A stretch of DNA of 64,000 nt from Adhaeribacter radiodurans (GCF_014075995.1 NZ_CP055153.1:3038001-3102000), one strand, 5' to 3'. Numbered from the stretch's first letter, positions 1 through 12,956 are shown. Numbers and translations are program-made. The notes: generated by a model from the letters alone, not told the origin.

Positions 1-2983
1 CCCCATCCAAAGTTTTAACAACGGTAGTCAGATAATCGGAATTGCTGCCGCCGTAGCGGAGATTCCAGGCTTCCAGAGTAGAGGGAGGGAAAATACTAAT
101 TTCGGTTTCTACCAGCCAAAAGTCATAATTGCCTTTACTGTTTTCACTCTTTTCGTAACTGGAGGTGGAGTTAGAATAGCCGCCGAGCAAATAGCGTCCG
201 TTAGGAGCAGCTATAATGGCCGTTAACTTGTCGGAATTACGTGCACCGAAACTTTTATCAACAATCTTTTGACCATTTCCATCTATCTCTACGAGCCAGT
301 AATCTTCCCGTCCTCTGTTTTCCTCGCTTCGATCGCCACCTTGATCGGAATAAGTATAACCAGCCAGTAAATAATGACCCAATGGAGTAAGTAAGATTTC
401 TACCGGAGTGGAGCTGTTTATTTCGCAAGCCGCACAAGGAAGAATTGAACCTCCTCCATAGGTTCTATCCCATATTTTATTACCCTTACCATCTGTTTTT
501 ACTATCCAGTATACAGAAGGTTCAAAACTAGAAACACCCGCCAACAAGTAACCACCATCGGGTGTTGAAACTAAGTCTGATAGCTTAGAGTAGTAGTCAC
601 GGGCGTACGTTTTATCCCAGAGTTGCTGGCCATGAGCGTCTATTTTTATTATCCAGTAAACACCCTGCGCGCCTACGTCTCCCGTCTCAAAACCACTTGT
701 TCCACCCAACAAATATCCCCCATCAGGGGTGGTTATAATAGATGTTAACCTATCTTCTTGCATACTATCTGCTTCCGTAATACCAAAGGTTTTGTCCCAT
801 ATTTTTTTACCCTTGCTATCTATCTTCACTACCCAATAATCCGGTGAATAACTTCCTTGTGCATCTGGTCTGCCTTTATTACTTTCACTTTTGTCGGCAC
901 TCTTACCCGATCGGGAATATCCCCCTAGTAAATACCCGCCATCAGGTGTGGTTATAATTGTAGTGAGGTTATCCTCCTGATTTCCACCAATGGTTTTATC
1001 CCATAGCTTTTTGCCCGTAGCATCTACTTTTACTAACCAGTAATCACTCGCACCTTTACTGACTTCACTTTTATCACCTTCTTTACCTGAGGAAGAGGAG
1101 CCTCCTAACAGATAACCACCATCTGTAGCAGCTATAATAATAGAAATTGTCTCGGCACCTTTGCCTCCAAAGGATTTGTCCCAAACCTTATTCTTATTTT
1201 TATCTACTTTCACGAGCCAATAATCCGAAGAGCCTTTACTAGCCATACTCTTGTCTCCAGATATACCCGAAGCAGAAGTACCTGCTAGCAAATAACCACC
1301 TTCGGGAGTAGCTACCATATCCGCCAGAATATCAGCACCATCACTTCCGATGGTTTTATCCTGTTTTTTAGGGAGCCTTTGTACCTGGAAGCTCGTGGTG
1401 TATTCCACAGGACTATAGCTATCGTTGCCAGCCTGAAATGCTTTCACTACTACCGTGCCGTACCCGGTAAATCGCAACTGCTGGCCTTTTTGAGTAGCCG
1501 GTCCGGAAATAAGCTTAAAAGTAACGGGCAAACCTGAGTTAGTCTTAGCCAAAAGGGTATACGGCGAATTGGTAAGGGCTTGGTCGGGAGGGTAAAAAGT
1601 AATAGTTTGTACTTTCTTGTTTGGGATCTGGAGCTTTACTAACCAATAATCATCGTTATTAGCTAAGCGATATTCGTTATTAGTATTGGCCAATAGAATA
1701 TTACTATCACTAGTAAGCGCTAATTGAGGCCCACTTTCTACATTGGTATCCCAGAGTTTATTTCCTTTAATATCAATTTTTAAGACCCAAATGCTGCCAA
1801 TACTTCTGCGGATACCCATGTCCCCGCCCCCGGCTGAACGAGAATAGCCGCTCAAAAGGTAACCACCGTCCGGAGTTTTCAGCAAAGAGGCAAGTTCATC
1901 TGATCTATTACCGCCATAAGCTTTATCCCATACTTTAGTGCCATCAGCTTTAATCTTAATAATCCAAAAATCCCCTTTTTTATCATAGTTTTCTGTTTCA
2001 TCCCGGGTAGGTTCACTTCTATCTAAGCTTTTATCTGACTCGGAGATGCCACCCACCAAGTATCCTCCATCAGGTGAAATAGACATTGTAGTGAGTCTAT
2101 CCTCCGCATACCCTCCGTACGTTTTATCCCATTGCTTTTTTCCCGCGGCGTTAATCTTTATTACCCAATAATCATTACAGGGCTCACTAAATTTATAACA
2201 ATTACTTTTTCTTGGTTCACTTTTATCGCCGCTTTTATTTGAGTAAGAAGAGCCTCCCAGTAGATAGCCACCATCGGGAGTAGTAATCAAAGAGCTTAGT
2301 AAATCTTGGCTATCCCCTCCAAAAGTCTTTTCCCAAACTTTGCTTCCATCTGCATTCAGCTTTGATACCCAATAATCATAAGAACTGGATTCGGAATAAG
2401 TAATGCCACCTAAAATAAGACCACCATCGTTGGTTGGCTGTAGAAATGAAAATTCATCTTCACTAAAAGTTTTATCCCAGACTTTGGTACCATCGGGTTT
2501 TAACTTCACCATCCAAATACCCGTATGGGAATCCGCTTTATCACCCGATTTGTCGGAATTAGAAAAACCTGTAAGGATATAACCGCCATCATCTGTTTGT
2601 TGAATTCTTCTCAATTCATCTTTTTTATTTCCTCCGATAGTTTTATCCCAGGTTTTACTACCATTGACGTTTAGCTTAATTACCCAGTAATCAGTGCTAC
2701 AGTTCTCGTCAGTACATACTCCCCGGTTGGCTTCGGATTTGTCCCCACTGATATCCGAGTTGGAGGAACCGCCTAAAATATAACCACCATCACTGGTTTG
2801 TTGTACGGAAGCTATTTTATCACTTCGGTTCCCTCCATAGGTTTTATCCCACAACTTAATTTGGGCAGTAGAAGAAGTAGTAAATTGAGACCATAACAAG
2901 AGCATAAAAACAAATCGAGAGTAGAAAGACAGGAAAGTAAAAAGATACCTACCTCTTAATAGAAGAGATACAGGTGTTTTCAT
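1..2983 (-). CDS. Giant triple-propeller T9SS-type repeat protein, paralog A (N-terminal part, runs off the window)
   Basis: The frame is open from an ATG at 2983-2981 to the window edge, about 994 residues. The start MKTPVSLLLRG matches the MKTxLS starts of the paralogs and is followed by a hydrophobic signal sequence ending near STAQ. Seven WDK-type repeats come first (KLWDKTYGG, KTWDKTIGG and so on), then an Ig-like module with the AFQAGN signature (about residues 461-538), then seven more repeats, and the first repeat of a third set (AWNLRYGG) at about residue 973. By analogy with the complete paralogs the missing part holds six repeats and a C-terminal sorting domain. Two loops carry paired cysteines just before the DYW strand (GVCTDENC and NCYKFSEPC). 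Probably exported and surface-attached; ligand unknown. Confidence 0.85.
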   Translation of the reverse strand, partial: MKTPVSLLLRGRYLFTFLSFYSRFVFMLLLWSQFTTSSTAQIKLWDKTYGGNRSDKIASVQQTSDGGYILGGSSNSDISGDKSEANRGVCTDENCSTDYWVIKLNVNGSKTWDKTIGGNKKDELRRIQQTDDGGYILTGFSNSDKSGDKADSHTGIWMVKLKPDGTKVWDKTFSEDEFSFLQPTNDGGLILGGITYSESSSYDYWVSKLNADGSKVWEKTFGGDSQDLLSSLITTPDGGYLLGGSSYSNKSGDKSEPRKSNCYKFSEPCNDYWVIKINAAGKKQWDKTYGGYAEDRLTTMSISPDGGYLVGGISESDKSLDRSEPTRDETENYDKKGDFWIIKIKADGTKVWDKAYGGNRSDELASLLKTPDGGYLLSGYSRSAGGGDMGIRRSIGSIWVLKIDIKGNKLWDTNVESGPQLALTSDSNILLANTNNEYRLANNDDYWLVKLQIPNKKVQTITFYPPDQALTNSPYTLLAKTNSGLPVTFKLISGPATQKGQQLRFTGYGTVVVKAFQAGNDSYSPVEYTTSFQVQRLPKKQDKTIGSDGADILADMVATPEGGYLLAGTSASGISGDKSMASKGSSDYWLVKVDKNKNKVWDKSFGGKGAETISIIIAATDGGYLLGGSSSSGKEGDKSEVSKGASDYWLVKVDATGKKLWDKTIGGNQEDNLTTIITTPDGGYLLGGYSRSGKSADKSESNKGRPDAQGSYSPDYWVVKIDSKGKKIWDKTFGITEADSMQEDRLTSIITTPDGGYLLGGTSGFETGDVGAQGVYWIIKIDAHGQQLWDKTYARDYYSKLSDLVSTPDGGYLLAGVSSFEPSVYWIVKTDGKGNKIWDRTYGGGSILPCAACEINSSTPVEILLTPLGHYLLAGYTYSDQGGDRSEENRGREDYWLVEIDGNGQKIVDKSFGARNSDKLTAIIAAPNGRYLLGGYSNSTSSYEKSENSKGNYDFWLVETEISIFPPSTLEAWNLRYGGSNSDYLTTVVKTLDG

Positions 2984-3282
2984 TTTGGTAGGTGTTTAAA
3001 AAAGTTCGGCTAATTGAAGAACATCAAAATGAGAACTTGGCGCTTGAGGAAACAGTAAACTAGCCAGGCCACCGGGAAGGGTAAAAGGCGATTAAATAAT
3101 ATTTTTACAGGATTTAATCTACAAAAAATTAAACTGTAAACTAGAAAAAGCAGATCATTTTTTAAATAATGATATTTCTTAAGTTTTAATGCTGAATACA
3201 ATGCTTTTTATTTCTGTAGTAAGTTCATCCAATATTCCTTAAAAAGCAGATGAATACCCAGCAGTAACAAGTGAGTAGAAAC
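2984..3282. other. Intergenic spacer between paralogs A and B
   Basis: About 300 bp holding the presumed leader of paralog A and the 3' flank of paralog B. A 63-codon open frame here has no homology I recognise and low-complexity hydrophobic composition, so I do not call it. A weak copy of the leader block seen in other spacers (agccaggccaccgggaagg) lies around 3062. Confidence 0.4.
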
Positions 3283-6200
3283 TTAATGAGCTATCAAGAG
3301 TTTAGCTGTATGGCTCTTATTTACAGAATTTAAGCGCAGTAAATACATTCCTGCAGGTTGACGACTAGTCTGCCAGTGGATTTTATTATTTTGATTGGCT
3401 ATTGCTTCTCCTTGGAACAAAGTAGCCCTTTCTTTGCCCTGACTGTCGTATACCTTTACCGTAGCTACTTGCGTTTGCGGCAAAGTAAAACGGATGCTTA
3501 CCTGGTCTTTAGCTGGATTAGGATAAACTCTAAGTGGACTTAGCTCTGGTTCTATTACCGGCTCTGTCCTAACGATAGCCTCTCTTTCGGCTACAATGGA
3601 GGTAGCTTCGGGCGCTACTTTCACCAGCCAATAATCTGTGCCTCCCTGACTTGGTTGGGTTCTATCTCCACTCACTCCCGAATCGGACTTTCCTCCTAAC
3701 AAATAACCTCCTTCACTGGTCTGAATGACCGCTCTTAGTTCTTCTGCTCCGCTACCTCCTAAGGTTTTACTCCACTCATACTGCCCGTCTTTGTCCGCCT
3801 TTACGATCCAGTAATCACTCGAGCCTTGGCTGTCCTGTCGTTTGTTGCCGCTCCGGTTAGAAAACGACTTTCCGGCTAGCAAATACCCGCCATCTTGGGT
3901 GGGAATACTGGCTCGTAGTTCATCATCTTTCTCTCCTCCGTAGCGTTTGTCCCACACTTTCTCGCCTGTACTACTTACTTTCAAAAGCCAGTAATCTAAG
4001 CCTCCCTGACTATCTCTGGTCTTATCAAATCCGGCCGGAGAATCACTTTGCCCAGCCAGAAAGTAGGTACTTCCGGCTTTTCCTACTGAATAAGCTTCAT
4101 CCTGCCCTGTACCGCCGTAGGTCTTATCCCAGAGCTGCTTGCCCTCTTTATCTACTTGTACTAACCAGAAATCACTCTTGCCGAGACTGGCTTCCGTCTT
4201 ATTGCCGTTTTTACCCGACCAAGAACTACCGCCTAGTAAGAATTCACCATCCGCTGTTTGAACAATTCCGCCTAAAACTTCGTCTAAACTGCCGCCATAC
4301 CGCTGATCCCAGAGTTTCTTTCCGCTGCTGCTGGTCTTGACTAACCAATAATCATTACCTCCCTGACTGTCCTGCGTTTTATCTCCACTTACGGGTGAGT
4401 TGCTGTATCCAGCTAAAATGTATTCGCCCGTAGAGAGTTGTAATACTTTCTTTAGCTCATCATAGCCACTACCCCCATAGCTCTTGTCCCACTGCTTCGT
4501 ACCAGCCTTATCTACTTTTATGATCCAGTAATCCCTATCTCCTCGACTGACTTCGCTCTTATCGCCGCTCTTACCCGACAAAGAACTACCCGCCAGTAAA
4601 TAACCCCCATCTTTCGTCGGAATAATCCGGTTAAGGTAATCATCACCACTTCCACCATAGCGTTTGTCCCACAGCTTTTTCCCATTCTGATCACTTTTCA
4701 CCAGCCAGTAATCGTTCTTGCCCTGGCTAGACTGTGTTTTATCGCCACTTACTCTTGAAGCTGAGTAACCTCCGCTGAGATAACCACCATCACTGGTCTT
4801 GATAATCGTAGTAAAGCCTTCGTTCCCCGAACCACCATACCGTAGGTTCCATTGTGCGGTAAGGGGCAGGTCTTCTTTTACCTTGACTACCCAGTAGTCG
4901 CGTTTTCTAGAATCATACAGGAAAGTAGTATCTAGGGAAGTCTCGGTTTTATCACCTCCAATACTACCCATCGAAGAACCCGCTAGCACATAACCTCCAT
5001 CCTGAGTAGGTACTGCCCCAACCAGAAAATCTGATTCCCGGCTACCAATGGTTCTATCCCAAAGCTTCGTGCCTTCTCCGTCTATCTTCACCAGCCAGTA
5101 ATCTTCTGGTAAGAAAATTTCCTGATACCCTCCCCCTTCTGCTGGATACAGGATATCTTGTCCCCTAGTATTTTCGCTCTTTTCGCCCCCTTTATAAGAA
5201 TCAGAAGTACCCGCTAAGAGATAATTTCCCTCCGGAGTAGAGATAATGGATTTCAGCTTGGAATTACCCGTAAACCCAGAAAAAAAGCCTCCTGCTAAAA
5301 TACCGCCGTAAATTTTATCCCATACTTTCGTGCCTTTACCGTCTATCTTTATTACCCAATAGTCGTTTAATCCAGAATTAAGTCCGTAATTCAGATTACT
5401 ATCGGTCTTTTCGGCTCCTTTCTCGGCACTCGAATAGCCCCCAAGTAGGTAGCCGCCATCTGGGGTGACCAGCAGAGAGGTAAGCACGGAACTACCCGCC
5501 TGGAAATGGCAATCATCCGGATCTTCAAAAGCACCACAATCTTCGTGTTCGTACGTTTCTTTTATCCCGCCATAGGTTTTATCCCAAAGCTTTGTGCCAT
5601 CTTCTTTTAGGCTTATGATCCAATAATCTTCAATGCCCCGGCTCGACTGACTTTTATCCCCGCTCTTACCCGAAGCTGATGCACCGCCGACCAAATACCC
5701 GCCTTCGGGAGCGACCACCAGGCTAGCGAGTTTATCGGCTTCGCTGCCGCCGTAGCTTCTATCCCACAGCTTCTTACCCGCACCATCTACCTTAATCAGC
5801 CAATAATCACTTTTTCCCTGACTGGCCTGACTTTTATCCCCGCTTTTACCGGACCGAGAATTGCCCCCTAGTAAATAACCTCCATCTGGGGTACTTAGTA
5901 CAGTAGTCAAGTTATCAGCAGCACTCCCGCCGTAAGTCTGATCCCAAAGTTTCTGACCATTCTCGTCTATTTTTACCAGCCAATAATCCGTACTCCCTTG
6001 ACTCGCCTGGCTCTTGTCACAGGACTTACCCGAAGCCGAGAAACCTCCCAGCAAATACCCGCCATCAGTAGTAGCTAATATGGCAGTAAGACTATCCGCA
6101 TTATTACCTCCATAAGTCTTATCCCACACTTTCGCTCCCTGGGAATCTATCTTTACCAGCCAAAAATCTCTGGAACCCTGGCCGGAACTACTTTTATCGG

Positions 6201-7956
6201 CGGTTTTCCCCGAACCCGAATATCCTCCTACTAAATAGCCGCCATCCGCAGTATTTACTATAGCCGTTGCAACATCCGGATTATAGCCACCCCAGGTTTT
6301 GTCCCACTGTACTTTCACTAGCTTCTTTTCTTCTACCTCAAAACTTTGCGTAGCTTCGCTTGGATTATAGGTTTCATTGCCCGCCTGAAAAGCCCGGATG
6401 GTGACGGTACCCACTCCGGCAACCGTAACAATATTGCCCTTGATTTTGGCCGGACCCGAGATTATTTTAAACGTAACCGGCAGCCCGGAACTAGCCGTAG
6501 CCGACAGTTCAAAAGGAGCATCACCGACGGCTCGGTTCAGGAAAATAGTGGGGGCAAAGGTGATATCTTGACCTTGGCGACCCTTATTATTCAGCTTTAC
6601 TACCCAGTAATCGTCATATCCTTTACTGGCTTGAGTTTTATCACCACTAACGCTGGAAGAAGAAGTGCCCCCCAAAATATAGCCACCATCGCTCGTCTGC
6701 TCTAGCGAGGTAAGTTCATCGTCACTATTGCCGCCAATGGTTCTATCCCATTCTTTATTGCCATCGGGGCTTAGTTTTATTATCCAGTAATCACCCCTAT
6801 AGTATCCACCTTTATTATCCTCCGTTTTATCTCCACTCCGGTTTGACATAGACGAACCACCTAGGATATATCCCCCATCTCGCGTCTGCTAGAGAGAAGT
6901 TAATACTTCTTCACCTGATCCGCCGAAGGATTTATTCCAAACCTGGGTGCCATCGGCTTTAATTTTTATAATACCAAAATTAGTAGGATCAGGTTCGTAA
7001 AGAGAAAAGACGCCATAACCCACTACGTAGTCCCCATCAGCGGTAATTTGTGGAACAAGTTGCTGACTGGAGAATTGTTCATCTATACTTTTTTCCCAAA
7101 CTTTAGTACCATCGGCCTTTAATTTAATGAGGGTTAAAATACTTTGAGAATTAACATCACTGAAAGCACTGCCAATTAGGTAGCCGCCATCCGGCGTAAT
7201 GATTACAGAGGCAAGATAATCGTAATACATCCCTCCATAGGTCTTATCCCATATCTTTTGGCCTTTTCCATCTATTTTTACTAACCATAAATCGCTATAA
7301 CCTTTGCTAATTTCGGTTTTATCTCCGCTTTTGCCCGAGGAAGAAGTGCCTCCTAGAATATAATCGCCATCTCTGGTTTGCTGTAAGGAAGTTAACTCAT
7401 CTCCACTATCTCCTCCAATGGTTTTATCCCACTCTTTCGTGCCATCTGCTTTTAATTTTACTATCCAATAATCGGTAGGGTAACCGTATTCACTTTCCTT
7501 TCCTTTATTCTCTTCGGATTTATCGCCGGATTTTCCGGAATTAGAAGAACCACCCAACATATAACCACCATCACTGGTAAGTTGAAGAGAAGTTAAATAA
7601 TCGTCCCTATCTCCTCCAATGGTTTTATCCCACTCTTTGCTGCCATCTGCTTTTAGCTTCACTATCCAATAATCAGAGGTGCAATATTCACCACAGGGTC
7701 CTTTATTCGCTTGTGATTTATCATCGCTGATACCAGACCCAGAAGTACCACCTAAAATATAACCGCCATCGCTGGTCTGGTGTACTACTTTAAAATAGTC
7801 ATTCCTACTACCACCAATAGTTTTGTCCCATACTTTGGTTTGGGCCTGGGAGAAGAAAGTAACTAGCAGCCCTAATAGCAGCAGAAAAGTTGCCTGGCTC
7901 CAGGAAGGAAGTAAACCCAGAATAAGTTTACTTTTAAGCAGGATAGGTGTTCTCAT
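3283..7956 (-). pseudogene. Giant triple-propeller T9SS repeat protein, paralog B, interrupted by an in-frame TAG
   Basis: Two open stretches (355 codons from ATG 7956; 1,188 codons ending at 3283) are in the same frame and separated by a single TAG at 6889-6891. The paralogs have Gln (SLQQT) there, so CAG to TAG is the simplest explanation. Read through, the product has about 1,557 residues: signal peptide (hydrophobic core, ending FSQAQ), seven repeats, an Ig-like module (about 464-548), seven repeats, linker DLPLTAQW, seven repeats from about 1034, and a type A sorting domain from about 1475 (VYPNPAKDQVSIRF, AGMYLLRL). The stop falls in repeat 6. The 3' half alone has no signal peptide, so it could not be exported. 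Either a pseudogene or a readthrough gene; a sequencing error cannot be excluded. Confidence 0.8.
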
Positions 7957-8222
7957 TATGATAGGGGTTAGAAAGAAGAAATACTAGTCGCGCATCAGAA
8001 TAAAACCCTGCTGGAGGAATAGGAGGAAAATAGCTGGGTTGCCGAGAAAGTAAAATGTTACCGGCTCTATATTATAAAAATAGCTGGTAGCTAACCAACC
8101 AATAAGCTACTGAAAACCAACGGTAATAACTAACAGACCTAGTAATTAATCCTGCACCGAGGAAGGCATAAAATTAAGCTTGTTGGTCGGATTCGTTTGA
8201 AACCCAACTAACCCAAGGTAAT
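7957..8222. other. Intergenic spacer between paralogs B and C
   Basis: No gene. Contains a block (tagctgggttgccgagaaag, 8031-8050) also found with small changes before paralogs C and F, and the sequence gcatcagaa shared with the spacer before C. It was probably duplicated together with the genes. Confidence 0.5.
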
Positions 8223-11200
8223 TTAACGAGTAAGCAGGAGCTTAGAAATTTGACTTTTACCCAAGGTATGCAGGCGCAGTAAATACATTCCGGCAGCTTG
8301 ATTCCTCGCATGCCAGTGAAGTTGGTAGAGCTGATTTGCTTGCGCCTGGCCTTGGAACAAAGTAGCTACTTCTCTGCCTTGGCTGTCGTACACCTGTACC
8401 GTGGCTGTTTGAGTTTGAGGAATGATAAAGCGAATATTTACTTGGTCTTGGGCCGGATTCGGATAAATCGTTAATGAATGTAGTTCTGCTTCTACTACCG
8501 GTTCTGTTAATGGCATGGCTTCCCTTTCCGCTACTATGGAGGTAGCTTCAGGAGTTACTTTCACCAGCCAGTAATCTGTGCCACCCTGGCTAGGCTGGGT
8601 TCTATCCCCACTCACCCCAGAATCCGACCGACCTCCCAGTAAGTACCCGCCATCGGAAGTATGCAGAGCCATCCGGTTTTCTTCGTATCCACTTCCTCCA
8701 AAACGCTTGTCCCATTGTTTAACCCCCGTACTGCTTGTCTTTACGATCCAGTAGTCACTCGAACCCCAATTCGGTTGGGTTTTATCCCCGCTTATGCCCG
8801 ATTCGGAACGGCCTGCCAGCAAGTAGCCCCCGTCGGTGGTTAACAGAATGGTACGTAGGCCTTCGTGACCGCTACCGCCAAAGCGCTTATCCCAGATTTT
8901 AGTTCCCTCACCATTTATCTTCAGCATCCAGAAGTCTTTACCGCCTTGACTGCTCTGACTAAAGTCTCCCTGGGCACCTGAGGTACTGTGACCGGCCAGA
9001 AAGAAGTTACCCGTAGCAGTGCGGGTGCTGCCTAAATCCATCAGGTTATCTTCGCCCGCGCCCCCAAAACGTTTATCCCATAACTTCGTCCCTTTGTCAT
9101 TCACCCGGACTATCCAGTAATCACTGCCGCCCCAACTCGCCTGGGTCTTATCACCGCTAATGCCCGAAAGAGAACTGCCCCCTAGCAGAAAGCCTCCGTC
9201 TAAAGTAAGTGCCAAGGCTTCCAAATTTTCGTTTAAAGAGCCGCCATAAGTCTTATCCCAGAGCTTTTTGCCATTTTTATCAATTTTCATTAACCAGTAA
9301 TCCTGCTCACCGCGGCTAGCTTGGCTTTTGTCTCCGCTCACGGGTGAGTTGCTCATACCAGCTAAGATATACTCTCCAGTAGCGAGTTGCAGTACTTTTT
9401 GGAGTTCTTCTACTCCACTGCCTCCAAAACGCTTGTCCCACTGCTTTACGCCCGTACTGCTTATTTTCACTATCCAGTAATCGCGACTGCCCCGGCTAGC
9501 TTCTGTCTTATCTCCTCCATTTCCCGAAAGAGAGGAACCACCCAGCAAGTAACCGCCATCAGAAGTCTGAATGAGTGTATTCAAGTAATCCTCATCTGTT
9601 CCCCCGTAGCGTTTGTTCCAGAGTTTTTTCCCATCCTTATCACTCTTCACTATCCAGTAGTCGTTCTTGCCTTGACTCGCTTGACTTTTATCCCCGCTCA
9701 TCTCCGAAGTGGAATAACCTCCTGAGAGATATCCGCCATCCGAAGTCTTGATGATGGCTGTTAAGTTATCTTTACCCGAACCGCCATACCGCTTCTCCCA
9801 TTGAACCATACTAGGCAACTCTTCTTTTAGCTTTATTACCCAGTAATCGCGTTTGCCGCTGGCATACTGAAATGTTGTATCTCGGGAAGCCTCTGATTTA
9901 TCCCCGCCGATGCCGTAAGCCGCCGAAGAACCCGCCAGCACGTAGCCCTCCGGAGTAGCTATTATGGTAGCTAGCTCATCATAATCTTCGCTGCCATAAG
10001 TTTTATCCCATTTCTTCGTGCCATTGCCATCAATCTTCACTAACCAATAATCTTCGGCACTTGGGAAAAAGGTGTAATATCCCCCATCCTCAGCCGGATA
10101 TTCGATAATTTCTCCACATTTACTACCTTCACTTTTATCCCTTCCTTTATCTGAATCGGAGGTACCTGCTAGTAAGTAATTACCGTCTGGCGCTGCTACC
10201 ATACTGCGAAGAACAGAGTTGCCCGTAATAAAATAACCGGTACTATTATCACTTTTTTCTACGGCAATACCACCGTAAGTTTTATCCCATAATTTTGTCC
10301 CTTTACTATCAATCTTTACCTCCCAATAATCTCGTAAATCAGCATTATCTATTGAATAACCTAAGTTGCTATCCGTTTTATCGGCACCTTTATCCGCATT
10401 GGAGTAGCCGCCCAGCAGGTATCCTCCATCGGGGGTAAGAAGTAGAGTAGTAAGAACCGAATGACCTATTTCCCTAAGACAACTCCCTTCACAATTGTCT
10501 AATTGGTAAGTTTCTGTTATCCCTCCAAAGGTTTTATCCCAGAGTTTGGTACCGTTTTCACTCACACGTACTACCCAGTAATCTTCTACACCGCGACGGT
10601 CTTGACTTTTATCGCCGTTCTCATCCGAAGCAGAAGAACCACCTAGCAAAAAGCCACCATCCGGAGTAGCTATTATGGCGGTCAGTCCATCGCTGCTGCT
10701 GCCCCCGAAGGTCTTATCCCATAATTTTGCTCCCTGGGCATCTATCTTTACCAGCCAAAAATCCGTAGCAGGGTAACCATTTTGATTAGGGGTTCCCCGG
10801 TTCGGTTCACTCTTATCTCCGTTTTTCCCCGAAGAGGAAGAACCGCCGAGTAAAAAGGAATTATCCGGCAAAGCAACCAACGTGGAAAGGTAATCATATT
10901 CATTACCTCCTAATGTTTTATCCCAGATCTTTTGCCCGTTGCCATCTATTTTAATGATCCAATAATCGTTTTGCCCGCGGCTTTCTTCACTTTTCTCCCC
11001 ACTTTTACCTGAACGGGAACGCCCCCCCAACAAATAACCGCCATCAGCAGTAGGTATTAGGGCGGTAAGTTCATCACGGTCATTTCCGCCAAAAGTTTTA
11101 TCCCAAAGCTTATTGCCCTGCTGATCCACCTTTACCACCCAATAATCAGATCCGCCCCGACTAGCTTCGGACTTGTCACCACTCTTGCCTGACTCCGAGC

Positions 11201-12956
11201 TACCGCCCAGTAAGTAACCTCCACCCGGTGTAGTCACCATAGCAGTTAGAACATCCGGGTTATAGCCACCCAAGGTTTTATCCCATAAATTAATAGGATT
11301 TGTTAGCTCCACAAAAAAAGTTTGGATAGCGGAGGCAGGATTATAGATAGCATTTCCCGCTTGTAAGGCTTCAATCGTTATTATACCCGGCCCGGTAAGG
11401 GTTAAAATATTCCCATTCAAAGTAGCTGCTCCGGTTACCACCCGAAAGGTAATAGGCAGATCGGAACTAGCCTTAGCATAAAGAGCAAAAGGTGCATCGC
11501 CATAAGTTTTATCCAAAATAGGATTAAAAGTAATATTTTGATTTAACCGGTTGCTACTGTCGAGTTTCACTATCCAGTAATCCGTAGAATTAACAGAACC
11601 TTTGTTAGCTTCTGATTTATCTCCCCCTACACCAGAAGAAGAGTAGCCACCTAGAATATAGCCGCCATCAACTGTCTGTTCCAATGACGTTAGTACATCG
11701 ATTTGATTACTACCAATCGTTTTATCCCAAACTTTCGTACCGGTGGCATTAAGTTTTACTACCCAGTAATCGGCACCTTTTCCTTTAGGAGCTTCGGTTT
11801 TATCGCCCCCCATACCAGATAAAGTCCACACTCCCAGAATATACCCACCATCCTTGGTCTGCTGAAGCGAGTATAACTCATCCCAACTATCTCAGCCAAT
11901 GGTCTTATCCCATTCTTTAGTACCATTGGCACCTATCTTTACTACCCAATAATCCGCATTTCCTCCTTTAGATGCTTCTGTTTTATCGCCGCTGATGCCG
12001 GAAAAAGAATAACCACCCACAATATACCCACCATCCTTGGTCAGTTGCAGCGCATGTAAGTCATCCCTACTATTTCCGCCCAAGGTTTTGTCCCAGGTTT
12101 TGGTCCCATTAGGTGTTAGCTTTACTATCCAGTAATCATCATCACTGCTACTATCTTTACTAGCTTCCGATTTATCCCCGCTGATGCCGGAGCGAGAATG
12201 GCCGCCCAGAATATAGCCCCCATTGCCAGTTTGCTGGACCGAGGATAAATAGTCGGAATCATTTCCGCCCAAAATTTTATCCCAGACTTTGGTGCCATCG
12301 GCTTGTAGCTTTATTATCCAGTAGTCGTAGCTGCCTTTACTTGCCTGAGTTTTATCACTATTCTTATTGGAAGAAGAAGAACCGCCCAGGATATAACCGC
12401 CATCAATCGTTTCCTGAACCGAAGTTAACTCATCCGAATCGGTGCCGCCAAAGGTTTTATCCCAGGCTTTGCTACCGTTGGCATCCAGTTTTACAACCCA
12501 ATAATCAGAGTAACCTTTGGCATCTTGCGATTTATCGCCCCCTTTTCCGGATTCAGAATTACCTCCCAGAATATACCCACCATCCTTAGTCTGCTGCAGA
12601 GAAAATAAATAATCACTTTTACTTCCCCCAAATGTTTTGTCCCAAGCTTTAGAACCATCCGCATTCAACTTTAACACCCAGTAATCAAAGTTTCCTTTGT
12701 TTGCTTGCGATTTATCGATCCCAGGCTGGGAATTAGAAGAGCCACCCAGGATATAGCCCCCATCACTGGTTTGTTGTACGATTTTTAATTCATCTGTGCC
12801 ATTTCCTCCTAAGGTCTTATCCCAAACTTTAGTTTGGGCGAGAGAGGCGAAAGAAATAAACAACTCTATTAACAGCAACAAGGCTACCCGATACTTGTCA
12901 GGTTTTAAGCTGAAAAGAAGCCTGATTTGAAGAAAAAAGAATAAAGTTGTTTTCAT
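8223..12956 (-). pseudogene. Giant triple-propeller T9SS repeat protein, paralog C, interrupted by an in-frame TGA
   Basis: Two stretches in one frame (354 codons from ATG 12956, MKTTLFFF; then to 8223) are split by TGA at 11892-11894, where paralogs read Gly (KTIGGD). GGA to TGA is a single change. Read through: signal peptide ending FASLAQ, seven repeats, Ig-like module (about 472-554), seven repeats, linker, seven repeats from about 1052, sorting domain from about 1495 (IYPNPAQDQVNIRF, AAGMYLLRLHTLGKS). Just after the stop, the usual LGGSSSSG has become LGVWTLSG and a Trp replaces a small residue (DSWDEL), which fits relaxed selection. The 3' open frame has only a GTG-type start and no signal peptide. 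Most likely a pseudogene. Confidence 0.8.

Noticed and set aside
3010-3201. 63-codon minus-strand frame in the spacer before paralog A
   Set aside because: Low-complexity hydrophobic composition, not conserved in the other spacers; probably leader DNA.
6889-11894. Programmed recoding (selenocysteine or suppressor-mediated readthrough) at the two stops
   Set aside because: The stops differ (TAG, TGA), replace Gln and Gly, and I see no conserved stem-loop after them; mutation is simpler.
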